From Candidatus Leptovillus gracilis (GTDB lineage Bacteria > Chloroflexota > Anaerolineae > Promineifilales > Promineifilaceae): a stretch of 64,000 bases of DNA. The stretch spans positions 62,001-126,000 of the forward strand of contig JADJXA010000007.1 in assembly GCA_016716065.1 (NCBI GenBank), read 5' to 3'. Of this stretch, positions 37,478-44,737 are shown one piece after another. Position numbers and translations under genes: made by a program. Below the pieces are notes generated by a model, which had not been told where the DNA came from, made no database searches, and saw only the letters and a program-made list of their open reading frames with translations. Position 1 is the first letter of the stretch, and each line of letters starts with the position of its first letter.

Positions 37478-38608
37478 TCAGACGGATTGAATGATGGTCG
37501 GCGGGTGGGTGTTGGATTTGTGGCTGATCAGGGTGAAGAAGTGGCGGATTTGCCACTGGCCGATGATGCCGAGGTAACGGCCGTTATCCACCACCGGCAG
37601 CGCCCCCAACTGCTCTGTTTCCAGTCGTTTTTGTACGTCTAACAGCGGCGTCCCCAACGCCACCGGAGCCACGCGCCGCATGATCATATTGGCCCAGGCG
37701 TGGCCGCCCCGCGTTTGCATGGCCTGGCCCAGGTCTTGCTGGGTTACAAATCCGGCCAATGTTTCATTATCTCCATCCACCACCGGAAAATTGCCCTGCC
37801 CGCTTACCATCATCAGATTAACGGCCTGCTGCAAAGTGGTGTAAGGCGTCAACGTGTAAGCCTGGGGCGAATAGGCGTCGCGCACGGCGTAGCCGCGCAG
37901 CGTGTGGCGCGTGCGCACGAACGCCGCCTCCTGCCCACCCACCGAGTAAATAAACACGGCAATAAAAATGAGGAAGATGCCGCCGTTGAACAGGGCATAA
38001 ATCCCCAGCATCACGGCCGTCGCCCGCCCCACGCCGACGGCGATGTTGGTAGCCTGGATGTAGTCCAACTTCATCGCCAGCAAGGAACGAAAGATGCGCC
38101 CACCATCTAGCGGAAAGGCGGGGATGAGATTAAACAGGGCCAGGAAGATGTTATAGACGAAGAGGTAGGCGAATACGGCCGTTGCCGTTAATCCCGCGTT
38201 CAACGTCAGCGCCGCCACAAAATCCGCCCGATCCAATCCCAAAACCGGGATAAATAGGGCCATCAGCAGCGCCACCACCAGATTCACCGCCGGACCGGCC
38301 GCGGCAATGACAAATTCCTGAACGGGCTTTTCCGGCATTTCTTGCAATTGGGCCACGCCGCCAATGGGTGACAGCACAATCTGCTTCACCGGCACGCCGT
38401 AATACAGCGCTGCAAAACTATGACCCAACTCATGCAGCGTTACCAACACAAACAGCAGCGAGATGACAATGACGCCAAATAAAGCGCTTTCGCCGCCGCC
38501 GCCTGCCAACCCAAATTGCAGCGCCGCCCAGAGTAAAATTAGAGGGAATGTGAAGTGCAGACGAATGTCAATCCCACGCACAGAAAATAGTTTCAACGAA
38601 CGTCCCAT
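37478..38608 (-). CDS. Site-2-type zinc metalloprotease with CBS domain pair
   Basis: This intramembrane metalloprotease of the M50/SpoIVFB type has 376 residues from the chosen ATG. The zinc motif HELGH lies in VTLHELGHSFAALYYG and the third ligand region is NLIPAFPLDGGRIFRSL. Both lie in transmembrane helices, with about six hydrophobic segments in all. Two CBS domains occupy about residues 235-360 and probably sense an adenine nucleotide, as in SpoIVFB-like and Mja S2P proteins. It would cleave a membrane-bound regulator within the bilayer; the substrate is unknown. The frame is open 63 codons upstream, but AGGAAAAACACA before the ATG at 38608 and homologue-like N-terminus MGRSLKLFSVRGI support this start. 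Confidence 0.88.
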   Translation of the reverse strand: MGRSLKLFSVRGIDIRLHFTFPLILLWAALQFGLAGGGGESALFGVIVISLLFVLVTLHELGHSFAALYYGVPVKQIVLSPIGGVAQLQEMPEKPVQEFVIAAAGPAVNLVVALLMALFIPVLGLDRADFVAALTLNAGLTATAVFAYLFVYNIFLALFNLIPAFPLDGGRIFRSLLAMKLDYIQATNIAVGVGRATAVMLGIYALFNGGIFLIFIAVFIYSVGGQEAAFVRTRHTLRGYAVRDAYSPQAYTLTPYTTLQQAVNLMMVSGQGNFPVVDGDNETLAGFVTQQDLGQAMQTRGGHAWANMIMRRVAPVALGTPLLDVQKRLETEQLGALPVVDNGRYLGIIGQWQIRHFFTLISHKSNTHPPTIIQSV

Positions 38609-38981
38609 TGTGTTTTTCCTATTGACCGGTGTGCTGCCACTGGTCGGTGAACCAGCGCCAACTGCACCAAATGTGCTGTGCCATGCGTTTGCCGCCTGGA
38701 AAAACGACGGCCCATGACGCAGCCCGATGTATTTCATTTCAATAGTAACAGCGTAATGGATGTGTCTTTGAACCGCGTTAGCGGCACATAAGCTCACTAT
38801 GAGACCCTCGTGGGCTTTGCCAGGCAGTAGACAGATGGGGTGTATAGGTGGATACAGTGCCCGCTGACGGTCTATCGTATGCTATGAGCAACAAACAAAA
38901 CCTTTTCTCCTCCCTCTTCTTCTCCTCTTCCACAGCGAAAGCCCCCATTTGGGGGCTTTTCTGTTTAAACAGACCTGGCTG
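38609..38981. other. Intergenic spacer
   Basis: Apart from the promoter side of the protease gene and the hairpin at 38937-38962, I see no gene, array or octamer cluster in this 373-base spacer. A pyrimidine-rich stretch (38901-38930) precedes the hairpin. Confidence 0.5.
38937..38962 (-). terminator. Intrinsic terminator
   Basis: AAAGCCCCC-ATTT-GGGGGCTTT forms a perfect 9-bp stem just past the 3' end of the minus-strand gene at 38982. T runs are short on both strands. Confidence 0.7.
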
Positions 38982-39248
38982 TCACCCCACCAGCCGCAAA
39001 TGCTGTGGGTTGCGGTCGGGAATGCGTTCGATTTCGTTGCGGGCTTCCAGGTCTAGCTTCACGGTGGTGACGTACCAGTTAATCGAACCATCGAAGGGAG
39101 TGGGCAGACGCGCTTCAACGGCCGTTGGCAGGTCGCCAAAAGCAATCTCCCCTTCATCGGTAAGAGCGGATAAAATGGCGGCGCGCAGCACGTCGTATTT
39201 TGCCTGACTAATACGAACGCCAGCTTTGCCTTGAGGGTGTAGAGTCAT
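38982..39248 (-). CDS. Small conserved hypothetical protein (DUF6958-like)
   Basis: This 88-residue protein begins MTLHPQGKAGVRISQAKYD and ends EIERIPDRNPQHLRLVG. The middle contains a winged-helix-like pattern (ILSALTDEGEIAFGDLPTAVEARL, then SINWYVTTVKLDLEARNEIER). I associate this pattern with an uncharacterised family annotated DUF6958, but cannot confirm it here. The wHTH-like layout would allow DNA binding. The ATG at 39248 has GAAGGA nine bases upstream; an ATG six codons earlier lacks one. Confidence 0.7.
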   Translation of the reverse strand: MTLHPQGKAGVRISQAKYDVLRAAILSALTDEGEIAFGDLPTAVEARLPTPFDGSINWYVTTVKLDLEARNEIERIPDRNPQHLRLVG

Positions 39249-39462
39249 AATTTTTCCTTCGGTCATAGGTAAACTTGCCGAGATAAACAGGTACGATTGT
39301 TCACGGATAAACGCAACATAGTATATCAGTTTACGGCGCGTATGTCCTTTTCATCGCAAATCTTCATAAATGGCCCGGTCGGTGAGTGGTCTATGAGGCT
39401 TGCACAGCCTGGTTTTGCGGCGGCTTGACGCTGACGCCAGACGCTTATACACTGCCAGGGTG

Positions 39463-40536
39463 ATGAAACTAGAAACGACAGAACCAGGCGGGCTGGAAAC
39501 AAAAACGGCCGTTCCCGCCAAACGCTCACAAACCCGCCTCCTCGTGGCGCTGCTGGTTCTGACCGCGGTGGTCATCGGCCTGACGCGCTTCACCACTGGC
39601 CCCATCTATGACCGTTTTCAGACGTTTACCACCATCTTTCTGGGCATTTTCATTGAAGCGGTGCCCTTTTTGCTGGCCGGGTCCATCGTCTCTGGCCTGA
39701 TTGAAATTTTTATTGACCGCGACATGCTCACCCGCCTGGTTCCGCGTCGCGCCGCCGCCGCCGCCCTGACCGGCGCACTCATGGGTTTTGCCTTTCCAGT
39801 GTGCGAGTGCGGCGTCGTGCCGGTGACTCGGCGCTTGTACCAAAAGGGGCTGCCGCTGTCTGTGGGCGTGGCTTTTTTGCTGGCCGCGCCGGTGGTCAAC
39901 CCCATCGTCATCCTCAGCACTTATGCCGCTTTTGGTTGGGGGCCGGTGTTGATTGGCAGGGTGGTGTTCAGTGTACTCATCGCCTTTGCTGCCGGACTGC
40001 TGTTTACCCTGGCCGCGCCGCAAGAGGTGCTGCTGCCGGCCACTCTTGACCACGATGATGACCATCACCATCATCACGCTGACGGTGAAGTGTGTGACGT
40101 GGAATCTGGCGAACAGGGCGGGAAGGGACACGGCCGTTTCTGGCAAGCGCTGGCTGTCGGCGGCGATGACTTCATGGATATGGTGCGCTACCTCATTGTC
40201 GGCTCTATGATGGCCGCGGCCATGCAAACCCTGGTTCCCCAATCTACCCTGCTGGCCCTGGGCAGCGGCCCGGTCATCTCCGTGGTCGTCATGATGGTGC
40301 TGGCCTTTGTCCTCTCCATCTGCTCCACCGTGGACGCCTTCCTGGCCCTTTCCTTCGTCAACACCTTCACCACCGGCTCTATCCTGTCTTTCCTGGTATT
40401 TGGCCCCATGGTAGACATCAAAAGTTCACTCATGTTCCTGGGGGTCTTCCGCAAGCGCGCGGTTCTTTATCTGATTTTTCTGCCGATGGCCCTGAGTTTG
40501 CTTATGGGCGTAGCCATTAATTTGCTCACCGGCTAA
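39463..40536 (+). CDS. UPF0718/ArsP-like permease with His-rich loop
   Basis: This 357-residue membrane protein of the DUF318/UPF0718 permease family has about eight helices. Hallmarks are EAVPFLLAGSIVSGLIE, the conserved Cys loop GFAFPVCECGVVPVTRRL, APVVNPIVILSTYAAFG and SICSTVDAFLALSF. Between helices there is a His/Asp-rich loop (HDDDHHHHHADGE) likely to bind a transition metal such as zinc. The next gene encodes a TIGR03943/DUF1980 protein that commonly partners with this permease family. The substrate is unproven: arsenic compounds for some relatives, metal or redox-related cargo for others. The ATG at 39463 follows CCAGGG. Confidence 0.85.
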   Translation: MKLETTEPGGLETKTAVPAKRSQTRLLVALLVLTAVVIGLTRFTTGPIYDRFQTFTTIFLGIFIEAVPFLLAGSIVSGLIEIFIDRDMLTRLVPRRAAAAALTGALMGFAFPVCECGVVPVTRRLYQKGLPLSVGVAFLLAAPVVNPIVILSTYAAFGWGPVLIGRVVFSVLIAFAAGLLFTLAAPQEVLLPATLDHDDDHHHHHADGEVCDVESGEQGGKGHGRFWQALAVGGDDFMDMVRYLIVGSMMAAAMQTLVPQSTLLALGSGPVISVVVMMVLAFVLSICSTVDAFLALSFVNTFTTGSILSFLVFGPMVDIKSSLMFLGVFRKRAVLYLIFLPMALSLLMGVAINLLTG

Positions 40537-40553
40537 CGCAAGGATTTTTAGCT

Positions 40554-41288
40554 ATGGACCGATTTCTTAAAACAAGCATTTTGCTGTTGCTGGGCGCGTT
40601 TTTGTTTATGCGCGTAATGGATGGCACGGTGTTGTATTACATCAATCAACGTTTTGTGCTGCTGACCTGGCTGGCGGCCGGGGGATTTTTGCTGGTGGCG
40701 GCCAGTTATTATCTTGTTTCCGGCCAGCATGCCCATGCCCATGCCCACGACCATGATCATGGCGTGTTGACGTGGGCGGGTTTGTTGATTGTGTCCTTAC
40801 CGCTGCTGTTGGGCTGGCTGGTTCCGCCACGGCCGTTAGGCGCAGCGGCCATTGGCAACCGGGAAATTAACGTGGGCACGATGGGGTCGCTGACTTCGGT
40901 TGCGCCACCGCAGCCGGGCAGCGCATTGGGGCTGACAGCCGGCGAAAAAAATATACTCGATTGGTTGAGCGATTTTCAGCGCCAGAGCGATCCGGCCGCT
41001 TTTAACGGCCAGGAGGCCCACATCATCGGCTTTGTCTACCGCGACCCACGTTTTGCCGACGATACCTTCATGGTGGCCCGCTTCACTGTAAGCTGCTGCG
41101 TCGCCGACGCCGCGCCTATCGGCCTGATTGTGCAGTGGCCGGACGCCGCCGCAATCCCCGCCGACCAGTGGGTTGAAGTGACCGGCCATTTTGCGGTTGG
41201 CGTTTTTGACGGCCGTCAAATCCCCATCCTCGTCGCCGACAGCATCGTGCCTACAGACCCACCAGCGCAGCCCTATCTCTATCTGTAA
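40554..41288 (+). CDS. TIGR03943/DUF1980-family permease partner
   Basis: This 244-residue protein has two N-terminal helices, a His/Asp-rich segment (HAHAHAHDHDHG, residues about 59-70), a third helix and an extracytoplasmic domain. The domain carries the family hallmark FVYRDPRFADDTFMVARFTVSCCVADAAP and ends VADSIVPTDPP. It begins 17 bases after the permease stop (AAGGAT before the ATG), so the two form one operon. Both proteins carry His-rich stretches, pointing to metal handling. In Firmicutes the same pair is known as YcgR/YcgQ. Confidence 0.85.
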   Translation: MDRFLKTSILLLLGAFLFMRVMDGTVLYYINQRFVLLTWLAAGGFLLVAASYYLVSGQHAHAHAHDHDHGVLTWAGLLIVSLPLLLGWLVPPRPLGAAAIGNREINVGTMGSLTSVAPPQPGSALGLTAGEKNILDWLSDFQRQSDPAAFNGQEAHIIGFVYRDPRFADDTFMVARFTVSCCVADAAPIGLIVQWPDAAAIPADQWVEVTGHFAVGVFDGRQIPILVADSIVPTDPPAQPYLYL

Positions 41289-41305
41289 GCTGTTACCTAT
41301 CAATC

Positions 41306-42442
41306 ATGGTCTCTGATTCTGCTGCTTTAACTCCGGCAACGCGCCGATTTAGCCGTTTTGACTTGGCCGTGTGGGCAACGATTGGCGCGGCGCTGCTGCT
41401 GACGGCCGTTCTCGCCTGGTGGAACGGCCGTAACGCTCTGCCTACTTTCGCCAATTCCACAACGCCGCGCATCCTCTACATCGGCTGGGCCGGGGCCAAC
41501 GACGCCAATCAGCTTTACGTGGTTCACCCAGATGGCAGCGGCCGCGCCGCCCTGACCAGCGAACCGCGCGGCGTGTTGGATTACGCCATCTCGCCCGATG
41601 GCACGCGCATTGTCTACAGCGCCAGCAACGCCAATAACGGCGCCGATTTATGGATCATGGATGAATTTGGCCGTAACCGTCGCCAACTGCTGGCCTGCCC
41701 GGAAGCCGCCTGCACCCAGGCCGTCTGGTCGCCAGACGGCCGTCGTCTGGTGTATGAGCAGCGCACCATTCCCGCGCCTGGCGCGCCGCCCGGACCACCC
41801 CGTCTGTGGTGGCTGGACAGCGAAACAGGCGCAACGTTAGCCGTCTTTCAGGACAGTCAATGGTTGGGTCTGGGCGCGCGTTTTTCGCCCGACGGCCGTT
41901 GGCTCAGCTACATCGCTCCCATCAATCAGGAGATTCAAGCCTACAACCTGGAAACCGGCGACAGCCTCATCATCCCCAGCAAGACGGGTGAACCGGCCGC
42001 CTGGAGTCCAGACAGCGCCAGCTTGCTGGTGAGTGAAATGTTGATCATGGACGAGCGCTTTAATGTCCACCTGTTCAGCGCCAATCTGGCCGACGCGGAC
42101 CTTACCAACTTAAGCGGCGTGGAAATGGACACCAACGACGGCCTGCCGGTTTTTTCACCGAATGGCGAATGGATTGCCTTCGGCCGCAAAAAGCCGCGCG
42201 CGCCGATGGGCAAACAGTTGTGGTTGATGCGGGCCGATGGTAGTGGGGCAACGGCCGTCACCGCCAACAGCGAGGTCCATTACGGCCAACCGGCATGGTC
42301 GCCAGACGGCGCCGCCATTGTGATGCAGGGCTATTACCTGGCCGAACCAGGGGCAGAACCCAAATTGTGGTTGGTAGACGTGGCTTCTGGCGAACTGCGA
42401 GAAGTAGCTTCACCAGGCATCCAGCCCAGATGGCTGCCCTGA
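41306..42442 (+). CDS. Membrane-anchored TolB/WD40-type beta-propeller protein
   Basis: This 378-residue protein has one N-terminal transmembrane anchor (VWATIGAALLLTAVLAWW) and a six-bladed TolB-like propeller. The blades show as repeated SPDGTRIVY, SPDGRRLVY, SPDGRWLSY, SPDSASLLV, SPNGEWIAF and SPDGAAIVM strands. It lies 17 bases after the DUF1980 gene and appears to be the third gene of that operon, perhaps an extracytoplasmic interaction module for the permease. A perfect palindrome (42469-42502) follows it and may terminate or stabilise the transcript. Confidence 0.8.
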   Translation: MVSDSAALTPATRRFSRFDLAVWATIGAALLLTAVLAWWNGRNALPTFANSTTPRILYIGWAGANDANQLYVVHPDGSGRAALTSEPRGVLDYAISPDGTRIVYSASNANNGADLWIMDEFGRNRRQLLACPEAACTQAVWSPDGRRLVYEQRTIPAPGAPPGPPRLWWLDSETGATLAVFQDSQWLGLGARFSPDGRWLSYIAPINQEIQAYNLETGDSLIIPSKTGEPAAWSPDSASLLVSEMLIMDERFNVHLFSANLADADLTNLSGVEMDTNDGLPVFSPNGEWIAFGRKKPRAPMGKQLWLMRADGSGATAVTANSEVHYGQPAWSPDGAAIVMQGYYLAEPGAEPKLWLVDVASGELREVASPGIQPRWLP

Positions 42443-42468
42443 GATGGTTGACATGGGCGATTGACGGA

Positions 42469-42502
42469 AGATTGGACAAATCTTCTGAGATTTGTCCAAT
42501 CT
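42469..42502. repeat. 34-bp perfect palindrome, copy 2
   Basis: Identical to the copy at 31021-31054, with the same ACGGA on its left. It lies between convergent genes. Confidence 0.95.
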
Positions 42503-42531
42503 AAACGTGCCAATTATTCAAATCTCGTTTC

Positions 42532-43176
42532 TTAGATTGTGCGAATATCACTGATTTCGATGACCAGCGGGGCAATGAGTTCACGTGCTTGCGCTTCGTC
42601 CAGGCCGGATACCTTGAAGGTTACGATCCGGTTGTCGTCCTCTTCGCCATTGAATTGACCAAAAGAGAGGAAGCTGCCGCCGGCTTCGGCGATGGCGTGG
42701 GTTAGTTTGTCCAGTTCACCCAACACGTCGGGTACGATGGCTGTCAGGCGCACGGCCGTTTCCCGCGCCCCCATCAACTCCAGCAAAACCTTAAATAAGT
42801 CCGATTCTGTAATCACACCCACAAGCTGATCCCCGCGCATCACCGGCAGTCCGCCGACTTTATTGTCCACCATTAGACGCGCCGCTTCTTCAATGGGCGT
42901 GTTCTCAGAGATGGTGAGGACGGCTTTTGTCATCACATCTTTGATTTTGATCTTGCCGACGAGATAGTTGATTTCCCACACGCTCAATGAAGTTGCGCTC
43001 GATGGGCTGGCGTTGAGCAGGTCTTTATTGGAAACAATCCCGATGAGTTTGCCCTGCTTATCTACCACCGGCATACGGCGAATACTTTTAGACCGCATCA
43101 GGTTCAGGGCATCCATGATAGGCAAATCCGGTTCCACGGTAATGACAGGCTGAGACATTCTATTTTTGACAAGCAT
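42532..43176 (-). CDS. CBS-domain pair with C-terminal ACT-like domain (AcuB-like)
   Basis: This 214-residue soluble protein has two CBS motifs: residues about 1-60 (MSQPVITVEPDLPIMDALNLM) and 78-135 (VMTKAVLTISENTPIEEAARLM, ending VGVITESDLF). An ACT-like ferredoxin fold follows from about 140 (TAVRLTAIVPDVLGELDKLTHAIAEAGG). This arrangement occurs in AcuB-like proteins that sense adenine nucleotides and perhaps amino acids. The target is unknown. The codon pattern matches the surrounding genes. Confidence 0.85.
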   Translation of the reverse strand: MLVKNRMSQPVITVEPDLPIMDALNLMRSKSIRRMPVVDKQGKLIGIVSNKDLLNASPSSATSLSVWEINYLVGKIKIKDVMTKAVLTISENTPIEEAARLMVDNKVGGLPVMRGDQLVGVITESDLFKVLLELMGARETAVRLTAIVPDVLGELDKLTHAIAEAGGSFLSFGQFNGEEDDNRIVTFKVSGLDEAQARELIAPLVIEISDIRTI

Positions 43177-43497
43177 GGGAAACTCCTTCTGTTTTCAAAG
43201 CGACGATTCAGATGGGCACATTATAGTGCAAGCCTGGCGAATCGTACACCGTAAGCGGCAATTTGAATCCTTTTGCCAGTTCCTCTGTAAAGAACGCGAA
43301 GAACGCAAAGAGAACCCAAAACCGTTGCGCGCTTTGCGGCTAGTAGTGACTAAAGAGACACGGAGGGCGCAGAGATTGACCCTGTAAGAACCCTGTGTTC
43401 CTTCGACGGCGCTCAGGACAAGCCTCCGCGCCTCCGTGGTGAAATCCCAGAGGGGCTTCATGGGTGCATTGAGAGGGTGTTTAACCCAATCCACCGT
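43177..43497. other. Intergenic spacer with degraded repeat elements
   Basis: No gene is convincing in this 321-base spacer. It contains polypurine AAAGAACGCGAAGAACGC-type repeats (43290-43312), a TAAAGAGACACGGAGGGCGC element and a REP-like block TTCCTTCGACGGCGCTCAGG (43398-43427). Short frames crossing it are repeat-derived. Confidence 0.55.
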
Positions 43498-44685
43498 CTA
43501 TTCCCAGGTTCGCTCATCCCGAATGGGCGGCGCGTCGGGCGGCAGATCGGCTACCACGTCCACATCCAGACGGAACTTGATCGCTTCGCGGGCTGTGTTT
43601 TGCAGCCGTTCCGCCAATTCGGCGCTGTTGGTATCTGGCATGGTCACCACGAGCAGCGCCAGATGGTCCTTATGCTCGACGCGGCTGATAACGGCTTGAT
43701 AAGCCGCCACTTCCGGGAAGCGAGCCATCATGTTTGCTAACTGCGTTGGATGCAGGAACATGCCACGCACCTTCGTCGCCGCGCCGACGCGCCCCAACCA
43801 GCCCATCAGCCGCAGACCGCCGCCATCCACTGCCGATTCGGGGAGGATGGCCGACAAATCGCCGACGCCAAAACGCACGACGGCGTAGTGGCGATTGAGC
43901 AGCGTCACGACCACTTCGCCTGTTTGGCCATGAGGCAGCGGTTGGCCGCTGTTGATGTCACAAATTTGCACGATGGTCTGGTCGGGGATGCGCCAGCCGG
44001 CGTAGCCAGCCACGTCGTAGCCCAAATTGCCGCATTCGGCCGTGCCATACCCCTGGTAGACAGCCACGCCGCGCGCGTTTAGCTCCTGGCGCAGCGAAGG
44101 CGGCAGCGGTTCGGCCAGCACAAAGGCTTTGCACAACGGTAATTCGACGCCTGATTCGACCGCTTTATCCAGCAGCGCCTTCAGGTAGCTGGGCAGCCCC
44201 ACGTAACCCACCGCGCCAAAGGCGGCCAGGGCCTGAATTTGCTGCTCCTGCGCGCCGATGCCGCCGGGGATGACCACACAGCCCATGCTCGTCAGGCTGT
44301 CGTCGAATGAAGCGCCGGCCGGAGTGAGGTGGTAACTAAAAGCGTTTAGCACCACGTCGCCGCGCTGGAAACCGGCGGCCGCCAGCGCCCCGGCCCATCG
44401 CCCGGAATCCCGCTGCTGGGCGCCAGGTTCGTTGATAGGACCGGGCGACTGAAAGACGTAACGCAGTTCGCTGATGGGCACGGCCAGCAGTCCGCCAAAA
44501 GGGGGATCAGCCTGCTGCAAGGCGATGAGATCGTCTTTGCGCAGCACGGGCAGCCGCGCCAGATCGTCCACGCCTTGCAAATCATGGGGGGTCAGACCGG
44601 CCGCTTGCAGCCGTTTCTGAAAACCTGGCGCGTTGTCGTAAAGATAGGTGATTGTTTCGTTCAGTTGTTGGTCTAAATTGTTCAT
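43498..44685 (-). CDS. PaaK-like adenylate-forming enzyme homologue with altered catalytic motifs
   Basis: This 395-residue protein resembles phenylacetate-CoA ligase (PaaK) in overall layout: the opening ETITYLYDNAPGFQKRL, the core GLPSYLKALLDKA, the YQGYGTAECGNLGYD block (A5) and GVGDLSAILPES (A7). Two key motifs are not standard. The Ser/Thr/Gly-rich P-loop (SSGTTGxP in PaaK) reads FQSPGPINEPGAQ. The C-terminal catalytic Lys region ends PPDAPPIRDERTWE without the expected GK. It may use a different chemistry or be a non-catalytic binder. The ATG at 44685 follows GAGGA. It lies 52 bases downstream of comEC on the same strand. Confidence 0.7.
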   Translation of the reverse strand: MNNLDQQLNETITYLYDNAPGFQKRLQAAGLTPHDLQGVDDLARLPVLRKDDLIALQQADPPFGGLLAVPISELRYVFQSPGPINEPGAQQRDSGRWAGALAAAGFQRGDVVLNAFSYHLTPAGASFDDSLTSMGCVVIPGGIGAQEQQIQALAAFGAVGYVGLPSYLKALLDKAVESGVELPLCKAFVLAEPLPPSLRQELNARGVAVYQGYGTAECGNLGYDVAGYAGWRIPDQTIVQICDINSGQPLPHGQTGEVVVTLLNRHYAVVRFGVGDLSAILPESAVDGGGLRLMGWLGRVGAATKVRGMFLHPTQLANMMARFPEVAAYQAVISRVEHKDHLALLVVTMPDTNSAELAERLQNTAREAIKFRLDVDVVADLPPDAPPIRDERTWE

Positions 44686-44737
44686 GGGAATCCTCAATTT
44701 AACACTTCCTCCAAAACTTTAACCCCGCAAACCGGTG

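Noticed and set aside
43166..43387. 73-residue frame in the CBS-PaaK spacer
   Set aside because: It is read through polypurine and CACGGAGG-type repeats and has no coding character.
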